Notes under the pieces: model-generated
The model's database searches: none
Seen by the model: the letters and a program-made list of their open reading frames with translations, nothing else
What the model was told of the DNA's origin: nothing
In this document: one piece after another, positions 1-8,955 of the stretch
Layout of the letters: every line of letters begins with the position of its first letter
Numbering within the stretch: the first letter of the stretch is position 1
Made by a program: the position numbers and the translations under genes
Source of the DNA: Alphaproteobacteria bacterium
GTDB taxonomy: Bacteria; Pseudomonadota; Alphaproteobacteria; JAEULC01
Reading direction: 5' to 3'
DNA: 56,790 nt
Assembly: GCA_020851015.1 (NCBI GenBank)
Contig: JADZDN010000312.1
Coordinates: forward strand, 1-56,790

Positions 1-1197
1 CAGTTCCTGGACGAAGACCGGCCGCTCGGGGCGCGGGCCGATGAAGCTCATGTCGCCCTTCAGCACGTTGAACACCTGCGGGATCTCGTCGATGCGGGTG
101 CGGCGGATGAAGCGGCCCAGCCGGGTGATGCGCGGGTCGTCCTCGCCGGCCCATTGCGGGCCGCCCTTCTCCGCGTCGGCGCGCATGCTGCGGAATTTAT
201 ACAGCACGAAGCTGCGTCCGTTGCGCCCCACGCGCTCCTGGCGGAACAGGGCGGGGCCGCGCGATTCCAGCGGAATAGCGATCGCGGTCACGATCAGGAA
301 CGGCAGCGCGATGACCAGCAGCACCGAGCTGACCGCGATGTCGCCCAGGCGCTTCAGCAAATCATTGAGCACCGAGCTCAGGCGGAACCCGTCGGAGAAG
401 ATCAGCCAGCCCGGCTGCAACTCGTCGATCAGGATCTTGCGGCTTTCGCGCTCGAAGAACGACAGGTAGTCGGTGACGTAGGTGCCCGTCATCCGGCATT
501 CCAGCAAGTCGTCGAACGGCACGCCGCGCCGGTCCTGCAGCGCCAGCACGATCTCGACCGCGCCGGTCTCCTTGACCGCGGCGACGATGCCCGTTCCCTT
601 GATGCGGCGGATATCGGGGTGCCGCCACTCGCCCTCGCGCTCCTCGTCGCGCAGGTCCACGCAGCCGGCGATCTCGATCCGGCTCCACGGGTTCGACTTC
701 ACCAGGTCGATCACGCGCTGCGCGCGTTCGCCGGCGCCGATGATCAGTATCTTGCGGTTGAGGTCGGCCGTGTTGACCGTGGCCCGCAGGATCATGCGCA
801 TGAAGGCGGCGATGATCCAGCAGGCGAGCAGCGACACCAGCCCGACCACGGCGGGCGCATACGATACGGTCACGCGAACCGACTTGCTGACCACCAGGAA
901 AAACAGCGCGACCGCCGGCAAAGTCAAGGTCAGCACCACGAAGGTTCGGACCAGGATGGTGCGCGTGTTGGCGATACTCTCGAAGCGGTAGAGCCCGACA
1001 CTCCACATCAGCGAAATCTGCAGAAAGGAGAGGTAGATCGCGTAAAGATACGGGTCCGGCCCGACCAGGCCGGATGGGAAGCCGTACAGGTAGCTGGTGT
1101 TGACGACCTTCAGGTTCGCGTAGACGAACAACACGAACTCGACCAGCAAGAAAACGAAGATGATCGGGCTGACGTAATGACGGAAGATGCGCAGCAT
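1..1197 (-). CDS. Sugar transferase (polyprenyl glycosylphosphotransferase), PEP-CTERM/EPS type, 3' end cut by window
   Basis: This gene runs off the left edge; 399 codons are visible from an ATG at 1197 preceded by GTGAGGAG. The N-terminal half has several hydrophobic segments (about residues 8-25, 45-60, 75-95, 110-130), followed by a nucleotide-binding-like segment with [10 protein letters not shown]. The C-terminal part is a bacterial sugar transferase domain with [16 protein letters not shown] and the [13 protein letters not shown] motif. Such enzymes load the first sugar phosphate onto undecaprenyl phosphate at the inner membrane to start exopolysaccharide repeat synthesis. The domain order matches the sugar transferase subfamily that goes with PEP-CTERM systems, which fits the locus at 14837-22394. 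The last 50 or so residues lie outside the window. Family assignment is strong; the sugar is unknown. Confidence 0.9.
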   Translation of the reverse strand, partial: MLRIFRHYVSPIIFVFLLVEFVLFVYANLKVVNTSYLYGFPSGLVGPDPYLYAIYLSFLQISLMWSVGLYRFESIANTRTILVRTFVVLTLTLPAVALFFLVVSKSVRVTVSYAPAVVGLVSLLACWIIAAFMRMILRATVNTADLNRKILIIGAGERAQRVIDLVKSNPWSRIEIAGCVDLRDEEREGEWRHPDIRRIKGTGIVAAVKETGAVEIVLALQDRRGVPFDDLLECRMTGTYVTDYLSFFERESRKILIDELQPGWLIFSDGFRLSSVLNDLLKRLGDIAVSSVLLVIALPFLIVTAIAIPLESRGPALFRQERVGRNGRSFVLYKFRSMRADAEKGGPQWAGEDDPRITRLGRFIRRTRIDEIPQVFNVLKGDMSFIGPRPERPVFVQEL

Positions 1198-1391
1198 CGG
1201 CCGCCGCTCCTCACTTGGGCCTGGTCGGAGTCGATCGCCTGGGGGTGTCGCCAAGGATGACCCGGGTGCATTCCTTGCGCCCGCGGGCCGGCGGCGGTGT
1301 CCCCCCCTCAAGAACGGCAAAATTGGCGCAGGCGCAGTCCAGACGCAAGGGGCTCATGGCGTGATGTTCGGCGGGAAGTGGCGACGGCGTT

Positions 1392-1952
1392 TCAGGGGCC
1401 GGCCGCAGGTGCCTGGCGCACGCCGCCGCCCTCGGCGCTTTCGAGGATGGCGTCGATCTGGTGCTGGTGAATGACGGCGTGGTGCCCGTTGATGATGCCG
1501 CTGGCGACGTCGATCAGCGCCTGCAGGCGCCGCGCGGCGTCCTGCGCGACGGCCTCGGTGCGCTCGGGCGAACCGGCCTCGATCGCCTCGCCCAGCGCGC
1601 GCACCGCCGCGACAACCGCCTCGTTCATCCGCTCGATCGTACGGTCGAAGGGTTCGCGGTGCTGCGCTGGCGCGTTGTCGTAGGCGAGGATCGCCAGGTC
1701 GCGGTCGGTGAAGTTGCTGTCGTGGAAGTGCTCGGCATAGGTTTTCGGCCGCCAGCCGCGGATGTCGTCCATGCATTCCGGCATGGAAGGGGCCATCTCG
1801 ATCAGCATCACGATTTCGTTGAAGTGGTTCAGGTAATCGGTCGACAGAAGGGTTTCGGCGTTGACGTTCTTGCCGCGCACGAGCAGCCGGAATGTCCCTG
1901 TCATGCGATAGGGGTTGGGCACGGGCGGAACACTGGCGGCAGACACGGCCAT
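1392..1952 (-). CDS. Conserved hypothetical protein
   Basis: I do not recognise this 186-residue protein. The chosen ATG at 1952 gives a start MAVSAASVPP; another ATG at 1904 (MTGTFRLLV) would give 170 residues, and longer in-frame starts run into the divergent rhomboid gene. The protein has no signal peptide or membrane segment. It looks helical, with acidic and alanine-rich stretches in the C-terminal half and a histidine-rich patch (HHAVIHQHQ) near the end. It is divergent from the rhomboid gene, with an AT-rich stretch at about 2020-2045 that probably holds the promoters of both. No function is proposed. Confidence 0.6.
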   Translation of the reverse strand: MAVSAASVPPVPNPYRMTGTFRLLVRGKNVNAETLLSTDYLNHFNEIVMLIEMAPSMPECMDDIRGWRPKTYAEHFHDSNFTDRDLAILAYDNAPAQHREPFDRTIERMNEAVVAAVRALGEAIEAGSPERTEAVAQDAARRLQALIDVASGIINGHHAVIHQHQIDAILESAEGGGVRQAPAAGP

Positions 1953-2089
1953 CACCTGCGCGATACCCTTTCCGGCGGCTGGACGCAGAGCGTCCGCCGT
2001 TCCCAGGGCATACGAGCATTTCAGGGTTAAATAACTGTAAAATAAGGGCGCGGGGCTGGTATGGTGTGGAGTTCTCCGGCGGAGCAACG

Positions 2090-2815
2090 ATGGTGGCAAC
2101 CCTGCCAGAACGACTGATCCTGCGGGAGGCGCGCCCGGGTCCCGAACGCGGCGGGCCGCCCCGGCGGCCGTGGCGGGGCGGTGCGGGCAGCGCCGGCGCA
2201 CCCATGTTCAATGTCAGCACCGCGGTGCTGTGGCTGGTCGTCATCAACTTGACGGTCCACCTGGTCCGTTCGCTGCTGCCCGAGGACCTTGACGCGCGGC
2301 TGGTATACGCGTTCGGCCTGGTGGCGGCGCGCTTTACCGGCGCGATGGCCTGGGGACCGGTCGATCCCTTGCCGCTGCTGACCTACCAGTTCCTGCATGG
2401 CGGGCTCGACCATCTGGGCATCAACATGCTGGCGCTGCTCGCCTTCGGCGTGGGATTGGAGCGCTGGATCGGGCCTTGGCGGTTTCTGGCGCTCTACCTG
2501 TTGAGCGGCGTTGCGGGCGGCGTTGCGCAAATCCTCTTGTTCCCCGGCTCCCCGGTGCCGCTGCTGGGGGCCTCGGGGGCGATTTCCGGCTGCTTCGCGG
2601 CGATCCTGCGGCTGGTAGCGGGCACCAGAGGCGGCGCGGCCGGCAGTGGCCTTCGGCAGTTCGGCCTGCTGGCGGTGATCTGGATCGCAAGCCAGCTCCT
2701 GTTCGGCCTGGTCGGGGCGGAAACCAGCCTCGGCGTCGTGGCCTGGTGGTCGCATATCGGCGGGTTCGTCGTCGGCCTGGTTCTGATCCACCTGTTGGCG
2801 CCGCGCCCGCGTTGA
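2090..2815 (+). CDS. Rhomboid-family intramembrane serine protease
   Basis: The 241-residue protein has about six hydrophobic segments after a basic, Pro/Gly-rich cytoplasmic N-terminus of about 40 residues. Rhomboid hallmarks are all visible: HGGLDHLGIN (His103, His108, Asn112) in the second membrane segment, the catalytic GASG with Ser162, and the catalytic His222 in WWSHIGG of the last segment. It should cleave membrane proteins within or near the bilayer; the substrate is unknown. The ATG at 2090 is preceded by GGAG at good spacing; the longer reading frame upstream overlaps the divergent gene and is not used. The PEP-CTERM sorting system elsewhere in the window uses exosortases rather than rhomboids, so no link is claimed. 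Confidence 0.9.
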   Translation: MVATLPERLILREARPGPERGGPPRRPWRGGAGSAGAPMFNVSTAVLWLVVINLTVHLVRSLLPEDLDARLVYAFGLVAARFTGAMAWGPVDPLPLLTYQFLHGGLDHLGINMLALLAFGVGLERWIGPWRFLALYLLSGVAGGVAQILLFPGSPVPLLGASGAISGCFAAILRLVAGTRGGAAGSGLRQFGLLAVIWIASQLLFGLVGAETSLGVVAWWSHIGGFVVGLVLIHLLAPRPR

Positions 2816-2978
2816 CGCGCGGCGGGGCCTTCCGCTACCTTTTCCGCATGGCGCATCGGCTCCGCATCGGCGAGCGAGTTATTGGCGCGCGTGGGCGAAT
2901 TACCCGCGCGCGGAAGGCGCTTTACCCGCTTCGCGCCGGCAACGGCGCTCCAATAATGTCGCAAAGGTCGCATGTGCC

Positions 2979-3263
2979 ATGTCTTCGCACCGATTCCACA
3001 CCCAGGGTTTCTTCGAGCTAGCTGGGCCGGCCGAGCCCGCGTTCCTCTCGCGCGTCCTCCAGGTCCTGGCAATCCGCGGCTGCATCGTGGGCAGCGTTGC
3101 CTGTACACGCCGCGGCGGACTGTTCGTCGTCAACCTGGCGATCGACGAGCACGAGAACTGGCGGCCCGATGTGGTCGCGGCCCTGCTGCGCCGGATCATC
3201 GGGCTGGAGTCGTTGCGCTGGCATGTCGAGGCGCGTCGCGACCGCGCCGCTGTCCCGGCCTAA
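2979..3263 (+). CDS. Small ACT-like domain protein
   Basis: This 94-residue protein resembles a single ACT domain, the small ligand-binding fold of acetolactate synthase regulatory subunits. A first beta strand (GFFELAG) is followed by a helix (FLSRVLQVLAIRG), a second strand (IVGSVACTRR) and a third (GLFVVNLAI). No catalytic partner such as IlvB lies nearby, so it may be a free-standing sensor. Its stop overlaps the end of the convergent multicopper oxidase gene by four bases. The fold call is inferred from the pattern of strands and helices, not from a strong motif. Confidence 0.6.
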   Translation: MSSHRFHTQGFFELAGPAEPAFLSRVLQVLAIRGCIVGSVACTRRGGLFVVNLAIDEHENWRPDVVAALLRRIIGLESLRWHVEARRDRAAVPA

Positions 3264-4684
3264 GCGGCGTACTTGACCGTCGTCATCATCCCGGCGGCCA
3301 TGTGATAGAGATTGTGGCAGTGGAGCATCCACTCGCCGGGATTGTCGGCGTCGAACGCGACCGTGACGCGGCCGCCCAGCGCCGGCACGATGACCGTGTC
3401 GCGCATGGCGCCCGCGATCCGCTCGCCGCCGAGCGCGATGACCTGGAAATGATGCCCGTGCAAGTGCATGGGGTGCATCATCGAGGTCGGGTTCTCGAAG
3501 GTCAGGTGCACCCGCTCGCCCTGGCGGACCGCGAGCGGCTGGCGCTGGTCGAACGTGGCTTCGTTCAGCATCCAGACATAGGGCGGCTTCTCGCCCAGGA
3601 CCACCTTGAACCGCCGGTCGGGCGCGCGGCGCGCGAGCGCCTGCCGCGCGACCAGTCGCCGCTCCAGCGCCAGGTCGGCTACCGCGGCCTTGTCGCGGCC
3701 CTTGGGCGCGATCCTGGCGACGCGCGCCGACGGCGTCGCCAGCACGATGCCGGTCCGCGCGGTGTCGCCTTCGCGCCGGGCCAGCACCGGCCAGGCGCCG
3801 TTCTCGCGGGGCAGAGTCAGTACCAGATCCAGGCGCTGTCCCATGGCCAGCGGAAAGCGCCGGCCCGGCAGGGGACGGACTGGATTGCCGTCGACGGCCA
3901 CCGCCTGCGCGGCCAGGCTGCCGGCATCGATGATGAAGGCGGTCGCGGTGGCCGCGTTGATCAGGCGCAGGCGGATGCGCTCGCCGCGCTCCACCCGTAT
4001 CACCTCGGGATCGTCGAGCGTGCGGTCGTTGGCGAGGAAGGCGTCGTACTCGACATCGTGCAGATGGGCGGACAGGGCAGGGCCGGCGCTGTGCCCGGCG
4101 TGGCCGGCATGGGCCGAATGATCCATCGCGCCATGCATCGCATGCCCGCCCTGGCCGCTGCCCAGCTTGGCGAACACCTCGGCCGCGTCGGCGAAGGTGA
4201 AATCGTGCAGCATCACCACGACCTCGCGCATCGCGGGCGCGCCGGCCTCGTGGACGATCAGCGGCGCGGCCATCAGCAGCTGCTCGTGCAGCCCCTCGTG
4301 CGAATGCATCCAGTGCGTGCCCGGACGGGGCGCGTAGTCGTAGTCGTAGCTGCGATCCGGCTGGAGCAGGGGCTGCGACAGGCCCGGCACGCCGTCCTGC
4401 ACCAAAGGCGGGGTCTGGCCGTGCCAGTGAATCAGCGTCGGCAGCCCGGCGCGGTTGTCCAGCCTGACCTGGAAGCGCTGGCCGGGCGCGAGCACCAGCC
4501 CAGGTCGCCCGTCCGGGCCGCGGATGCCGTAGACGCTGGCGGGCTGGCCGTTGACCTCGATGACGCGCCGCTCGACGGCGAGCCGCGCCGGCGCGGGCTG
4601 GCCAAGCACGCGGTTGAAGGGCGCGATCGCGCCGGCGGCCAGCGCCAGGGCGCCGCCGAGGACTTGTCGGCGGGACGGGGTCAT
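3260..4684 (-). CDS. Multicopper oxidase, CopA/CueO-like, Tat-exported
   Basis: The 474-residue protein starts with a Tat-type leader (SRRQVLGGALALAAG) and carries all four copper-ligand motifs of multicopper oxidases: HWHG (about 95), HSH (about 125), HPMHLHGH (about 405) and HCHNLYHMAAGM near the C-terminus. A His/Met-rich loop at about 185-205 (HAMHGAMDHSAHAGH) is typical of copper-tolerance oxidases that oxidise Cu(I) in the periplasm. The next gene downstream of its promoter side, at 4689-4880, is a copper chaperone only a few bases upstream, so the two form a copper-handling operon. No copper-responsive regulator is adjacent. Cuprous oxidase is the likely role, though laccase-like activity on phenols is possible. 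Confidence 0.92.
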   Translation of the reverse strand: MTPSRRQVLGGALALAAGAIAPFNRVLGQPAPARLAVERRVIEVNGQPASVYGIRGPDGRPGLVLAPGQRFQVRLDNRAGLPTLIHWHGQTPPLVQDGVPGLSQPLLQPDRSYDYDYAPRPGTHWMHSHEGLHEQLLMAAPLIVHEAGAPAMREVVVMLHDFTFADAAEVFAKLGSGQGGHAMHGAMDHSAHAGHAGHSAGPALSAHLHDVEYDAFLANDRTLDDPEVIRVERGERIRLRLINAATATAFIIDAGSLAAQAVAVDGNPVRPLPGRRFPLAMGQRLDLVLTLPRENGAWPVLARREGDTARTGIVLATPSARVARIAPKGRDKAAVADLALERRLVARQALARRAPDRRFKVVLGEKPPYVWMLNEATFDQRQPLAVRQGERVHLTFENPTSMMHPMHLHGHHFQVIALGGERIAGAMRDTVIVPALGGRVTVAFDADNPGEWMLHCHNLYHMAAGMMTTVKYAA

Positions 4685-4688
4685 GGGC

Positions 4689-4880
4689 TCAGCGCGCCAC
4701 GGCGAAGCCGGCCTTCTCGATCGCCGCGATCACCGCGGCGCGGTCGGCTTTGCCTTCGACCTGCACCTTGCCGGCCTTGAGCTCGACCTTGACCGTCGCG
4801 GCGGGCGCGACCTTGGCTACCGAGCGGCGCACCGCGCCGGCGCAGCCCTCGCACGTCATTCCTTGAACAAGCAGATCCAT
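4689..4880 (-). CDS. copZ: Heavy-metal-associated (HMA) domain copper chaperone, CopZ-like
   Basis: A 63-residue single HMA domain with the metal-binding motif GMTCEGC near the N-terminus and the typical ending AAIEKAGFAVAR. Such proteins carry Cu(I) in the cytoplasm. The ATG at 4880 is preferred over one five codons upstream because GGGAG sits eight bases before it. It lies immediately upstream of the multicopper oxidase on the same strand and is probably co-transcribed with it. Confidence 0.9.
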   Translation of the reverse strand: MDLLVQGMTCEGCAGAVRRSVAKVAPAATVKVELKAGKVQVEGKADRAAVIAAIEKAGFAVAR

Positions 4881-4948
4881 CGACCGAACTCCCATCCTGC
4901 GAATTCCCTATCTGGGGCTTCCAGCGATGGGAAGGTCAAGCCCGCCGG

Positions 4949-5404
4949 CTATTTCCGCTTGGCGGCGGCCAGGCGGATTTCCAGGCTGCGGACATAGCGC
5001 CGGTCGGCCTCGGCGAACGCGCCGGCCTGGATGTCCTCCTTGAGGTCGCCGAGCATTTTTTGCGTATCGGCAGAGAGGTCCTTGGTGGAAAGCAGGCGCT
5101 CGATCGCGGCCAGGTCGGTCGCCGGATCGCCGATGGGGGCGTCGCCTGCGGCCGTGTCCGCGCCCGCGCTCGCGCTCGCGGCGTCGTCGTCCGGCGATGC
5201 ATGAACATGACCAGGCGCGTCATCCTCCGCGTCGCCGGCGATGTACCGGACCAGCAACGCTTCCCAGCCAATGCCGTCGCGCTTCACCCGGGCGTCGATT
5301 TCCCGTGCCGCGGCCAGGGCCACCGCATCCTCGGGACTGCCCAGTCGGTTCAGCAAGGCCATCAGGCCATCCCGGTCGCGGAGCGGCATCGGGGCTTCCG
5401 GCAT
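4949..5404 (-). CDS. Hypothetical protein
   Basis: A 151-residue soluble protein with no family I recognise. The ATG at 5404 has AAGGA upstream. The N-terminal third (about 5-60) looks helical and contains DRDGLMALLNRLGSPEDA. An Ala/Asp-rich low-complexity linker covers about 70-105, and a C-terminal helical part ends in a basic KRK. It is divergent from corA with about 95 bases between the starts. Confidence 0.65.
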   Translation of the reverse strand: MPEAPMPLRDRDGLMALLNRLGSPEDAVALAAAREIDARVKRDGIGWEALLVRYIAGDAEDDAPGHVHASPDDDAASASAGADTAAGDAPIGDPATDLAAIERLLSTKDLSADTQKMLGDLKEDIQAGAFAEADRRYVRSLEIRLAAAKRK

Positions 5405-5501
5405 GGCGGTTTCCTTTTTTCGTGAAACGGTCTCGTGCCCGGAAGTGTTGTAGCGGCCGGCGGACGGCGCTACAACTCCGGCGCAATCATCGGGGCAGGG
5501 C

Positions 5502-6518
5502 ATGATCACGGCCTACGCGCTCAGCGGCGGGCGGTTGGAGCGAGCGGCGCTTGGCCCGTCGGGCGAGCCGCCGGCCAACGCCGTATGGCTGGACCTGCTG
5601 TCGCCGACCAAGGAAGAGGAATCCGCGGTCCAGGCCTTCGCCGGGCTGGACGTGCCGACGCGCGAGGAGATGCAGGAGATCGAGGTTTCCAGCCGCCTCT
5701 ACCGCGAGGGCGACGCGCATTTCATGACCGCGCCCGTGATCCACCACACCGACACCGCGCGGCCCGAGGCCACGCCGATCACCTTCATCCTGTCGCCGAA
5801 CTCGCTGGTCACGGTACGCTTTACCTCGCCGAAATCGCTCGATTTCTTCGCCGCCCGCGCGGCGCGCCAGATCGGCTGGTGCACGGGTGCGGAGACGATC
5901 CTGGTCGGGCTGCTCGAGACCATCGTCGACCGGGTCGCCGACGTGATGGAGCGCGTGGCCAGCGACCTCGACACGCTGTCGCGCAAGGTTTTCTACGATC
6001 CCGCCGGCGGCAACGGCGACGAGAAGTCGGACGAGCAGGCGACCACCGACCTGCAAGCGGTGCTGCGGGGGCTGGGGCGCAACGGCGACCTGACATCGAA
6101 GACGCGCGACACCATCCTGGGCCTGGACCGCATGGCGACCTATCTGGGGGCGGCGGAGGCGCTGGGCACGCGCAAGGACCTGAAGGCGCGCCTCAAGACC
6201 CTGTCGCGCGACCTGCGCTCGCTGGCCGAGCATGACGGGTTCCTGTCCAGCAAGGTGAACTTCCTGCTCGATGCCACGCTGGGCATGATCTCGATCGAGC
6301 AGAACCGCTCGATGACCGAGCAGAACAATATCATCAAGATCTTCACCGTTGCCGCCACCGCGCTGCTGCCGCCCACGCTGGTCGCCAGCATCTACGGCAT
6401 GAACTTCAAATGGCAGCCCGAGCTACAATGGGACTACGGCTACATCTACGCCCTGGTGCTGATGGTGATCTCCGCCGTGATCCCCTATTGGTATTTCAAG
6501 CGCCGCGGCTGGCTGTAG
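5502..6518 (+). CDS. corA: CorA-family divalent metal (Mg2+) transporter
   Basis: The 338-residue protein has the CorA layout: a large cytoplasmic alpha/beta domain, a long helix, then two C-terminal membrane helices. The signature YGMNF is at about 298-302, at the end of the first membrane helix, and a basic tail (FKRRGWL) follows the second. CorA pentamers carry Mg2+, and sometimes Co2+ or Ni2+, across the inner membrane; ZntB-type zinc transporters share the fold, so substrate is not certain. The gene stands alone, 35 bases before the gamma-glutamyltransferase gene. Confidence 0.92.
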   Translation: MITAYALSGGRLERAALGPSGEPPANAVWLDLLSPTKEEESAVQAFAGLDVPTREEMQEIEVSSRLYREGDAHFMTAPVIHHTDTARPEATPITFILSPNSLVTVRFTSPKSLDFFAARAARQIGWCTGAETILVGLLETIVDRVADVMERVASDLDTLSRKVFYDPAGGNGDEKSDEQATTDLQAVLRGLGRNGDLTSKTRDTILGLDRMATYLGAAEALGTRKDLKARLKTLSRDLRSLAEHDGFLSSKVNFLLDATLGMISIEQNRSMTEQNNIIKIFTVAATALLPPTLVASIYGMNFKWQPELQWDYGYIYALVLMVISAVIPYWYFKRRGWL

Positions 6519-6553
6519 CCGCCGCGGTTGCCTGCACGAAAGGGAAAAGACCG

Positions 6554-8143
6554 ATGCGCGACTTCCAGCGTCCCGGCCGCTCGACCGCCCATGCCGGCGA
6601 GGCCATGGCCGCCACCTCGCACCCGCTGGCGACGCTGACGGCGATCGAGACGCTGCGCGCGGGCGGCAACGCGATTGACGCGGCCGTCGCGGCGGTGTCG
6701 CTGCTGTGCGTGATCGAGCCCGGCATGACCGGGCTGGGCGGCGACTGCTTCGTGCTCTACGCCAAGGGCGGCAAGGACAAGGTGATCGCCTTCAACGGCT
6801 CGGGCCGCGCGCCCCAGGCGGCGAGCGCCGATGCGCTGCGCGCGAAGGGCGTGAACCATATCGAGGAGCACGGCGTCCACTCCGTCACCGTGCCGGGCTG
6901 CGTGCAGGCCTGGGAGCGGCTGGTCGCGGATCACGGCACGAAGCCGCTGGGCGATCTGCTGCAGCCCGCGATCAAGGCGGCGGAGCAGGGGTTCATCGTC
7001 ACGCCGCGCGTCGCGTTCGACTGGGCGAACCAGGTCGGCAAGCTCGCGAAGGACGCCAACGCCAAGGCGACGTTCTTGATCGAGGGCCGCGCGCCCAAGA
7101 CCGGCGAGCGGTTCAAGAACCCGCGCCTGGCGGCAACGCTCAAGCGCGTCGCCAAGGAGGGCGCCAAGGGCTTCTATGCCGGGCCGGTGGCCGAGGACAT
7201 CGTGACCTACCTGCGCTCGCTGGGCGGCCTGCACACGATGGACGATTTCGCGCGGACGGAGGGCGAGTACATCGCCCCGATCACGACGGACTATCGCGGC
7301 TACACGGTGCATGAATGCCCGCCGAACGGCAGCGGCATCACCACGCTGCTGATGCTCAACATCCTGGAGGGCTACGAGCTTTCCGCGCTCGACCCCGCGG
7401 GCGCCGAGCGCCTGCACCTGGAGGTCGAGGCAAGCCGGCTCGCCTTCGCCGACCGCGACGCCTATGTCGGCGACCCGCGCCATGTCGACGTGCCCGTGGA
7501 GCGCCTGCTGTCGAAGAAGCATGCCGCCGACCAGCGCAAGCACATCCGCGCCGACCGGGCGATGAACGGCATGAAGCCGGTGCCGCTGCCCGAGCACAAC
7601 GACACGACCTATCTGTGCGTGGTGGACCGCGACCGCAACGCGGTCAGCTTCATCAACTCGGTGTTCGACGGGTTCGGCAGCGGCAAGGCCTCGCCGAACT
7701 CGGGCGTGGTCCTGCAGAACCGCGGATCGAGCTTCAAGGTCGACGACACGCACCCCAACGGCATCGCCGGCGGCAAGCGGCCGATGCACACGATCATCCC
7801 GGCGATGGTGACGCGGGGTGGGCGGGCCGTGATGCCGTTCGGCGTGATGGGCGGGCATTTCCAGCCGGTGGGCCAGAGCCACGTGCTGACCAACATCGTC
7901 GACTTCGGCATGGACCCGCAGGCCGCCATCGACTTCCCCCGCGCGCATCATCGCGAGGGCGGGGTGAAGCTGGAGAAGGGCTACGCCGCCGAAGTCGCCG
8001 AGGGCCTGCGCAAGCTCGGCCACAACACCGACCCGGCGCCGGTGCCCTATGGCGGCGGCCAGGCGATCTGGATCGACGAGAAGACCGGCGACCTGGTGGG
8101 CGGCTCCGAGCCGCGCAAGGACGGGATGGCGCTGGGGTACTAG
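6554..8143 (+). CDS. ggt: Gamma-glutamyltransferase family protein
   Basis: The 529-residue protein is full length for the family. The self-cleavage/catalytic threonine is expected at Thr351 in HNDTTYLCVVD, where enzymes of this family split into large and small subunits. GMTGLGGDCFVL near the N-terminus and GGKRPMHTIIPAMV in the small-subunit part are also typical. The family moves or hydrolyses gamma-glutamyl groups (glutathione) or acts as an acylase. No signal peptide is visible at the chosen ATG (6554), whereas classical glutathione-degrading enzymes are periplasmic. That points to a cytoplasmic member whose substrate may differ from glutathione. Confidence 0.9.
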   Translation: MRDFQRPGRSTAHAGEAMAATSHPLATLTAIETLRAGGNAIDAAVAAVSLLCVIEPGMTGLGGDCFVLYAKGGKDKVIAFNGSGRAPQAASADALRAKGVNHIEEHGVHSVTVPGCVQAWERLVADHGTKPLGDLLQPAIKAAEQGFIVTPRVAFDWANQVGKLAKDANAKATFLIEGRAPKTGERFKNPRLAATLKRVAKEGAKGFYAGPVAEDIVTYLRSLGGLHTMDDFARTEGEYIAPITTDYRGYTVHECPPNGSGITTLLMLNILEGYELSALDPAGAERLHLEVEASRLAFADRDAYVGDPRHVDVPVERLLSKKHAADQRKHIRADRAMNGMKPVPLPEHNDTTYLCVVDRDRNAVSFINSVFDGFGSGKASPNSGVVLQNRGSSFKVDDTHPNGIAGGKRPMHTIIPAMVTRGGRAVMPFGVMGGHFQPVGQSHVLTNIVDFGMDPQAAIDFPRAHHREGGVKLEKGYAAEVAEGLRKLGHNTDPAPVPYGGGQAIWIDEKTGDLVGGSEPRKDGMALGY

Positions 8144-8271
8144 GGCGCACTCGCCTTCACTTGATCGTACACGCGGCCTGGCGGCGCTCCTGGGGTGGAG
8201 GGGATGAGGCAGTCGCTGCCGCAACTCCGCCGCGCGCTTCTGCGCATTCCGCTCCTTGTCGGCCGAGAAGC

Positions 8272-8868
8272 TTAAGGTGACAAATTGAGTCCTATGTTCC
8301 CGGAACTCTGTTCCCGGAACTTCCGCGTCTCCTCATCCAAAGAAGAAACGCAGAAAGTCACTTCATCGGTGAAATAAGCCTTTCGCTTAAGGCAGTCACT
8401 GTGGAAGAACTCGTCCACCGTTGGCGTGTCTGTTTGTGCCTCTGGAACCCTTAGACCTATAAAGCCCAGCACAATTTGATATCCGACGTCACTGCGGCCG
8501 AGCACGAACTTAAACAGGTCGAGCGCCTTCTCGAAAGCTGCGCCCGGCAACATGATTGAGACGCCGAGCCAGGCTTTCTCCCGTCCGTCAGCAGGATGGA
8601 ACTCGATCATCGAAAGCGGCCTTGTGCTGTTGCTTTGGAATTTTCGCCATAGGCCGCGTCCGAGGCCGTCGCATTGGGGCTCGGTGGCTTGAACCGAATG
8701 AATTGACCATAGACAATCACGGTCATCTCCAACGCGGTGCAATATCTCAATTGCATTGCTTGTCGATGGATAGCAGCGATGGCTCCCATGCCCATCAATG
8801 CCGACGGCGCCGTTGCCCTCAAGACCTATAGTCAAGGTCTTGCCGCGTCCCCAAATTGACCAACCCAT
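8272..8868 (-). CDS. Hypothetical protein in a low-GC island
   Basis: I do not recognise this 198-residue protein. The ATG at 8868 has a strong ribosome site (GGAGGG, four bases upstream). There is no membrane segment; the sequence contains several Trp and Cys residues and reads as a normal soluble protein. Base composition is near 50% G+C, clearly below the neighbours, and codon use differs accordingly, so it was probably acquired by transfer. The segment just upstream carries three GGGGAC direct repeats (8885-8924). No defence or toxin motif is visible. Confidence 0.6.
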   Translation of the reverse strand: MGWSIWGRGKTLTIGLEGNGAVGIDGHGSHRCYPSTSNAIEILHRVGDDRDCLWSIHSVQATEPQCDGLGRGLWRKFQSNSTRPLSMIEFHPADGREKAWLGVSIMLPGAAFEKALDLFKFVLGRSDVGYQIVLGFIGLRVPEAQTDTPTVDEFFHSDCLKRKAYFTDEVTFCVSSLDEETRKFREQSSGNIGLNLSP

Positions 8869-8884
8869 TTTCCCTCCGAAGTTA

Positions 8885-8934
8885 GGGGACAGCGGAATCA
8901 GGGGACAACCCAAAAGCAGGGGACGCAGTGTCCA
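8885..8934. repeat. GGGGAC(A) short direct repeats at the edge of the low-GC island
   Basis: GGGGACA occurs at 8885-8891 and 8901-8907, GGGGAC at 8919-8924, and an inverted TGTCC at 8930-8934. Clusters of this sort flank REP-associated or other small mobile debris in many proteobacteria. Here they mark the boundary between the low-GC gene and the normal-GC deacetylase gene. Confidence 0.5.
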
Positions 8935-8955
8935 AATCTAGCCAGCGCCCTGCAG

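Noticed and set aside
154..1260. Long plus-strand frame opposite the sugar transferase
   Set aside because: It is a shadow of the minus-strand gene; the minus frame has clear family motifs and a ribosome site.
1204..1350. A 48-codon minus-strand frame just before the sugar transferase
   Set aside because: No family likeness, and a run of seven G; likely chance in GC-rich DNA.
2090..2815. Rhomboid gene as a rhombosortase for protein sorting
   Set aside because: Rhombosortases act on GlyGly-CTERM tails; the sorting tails seen here are PEP-CTERM and no GlyGly-CTERM protein is in the window.
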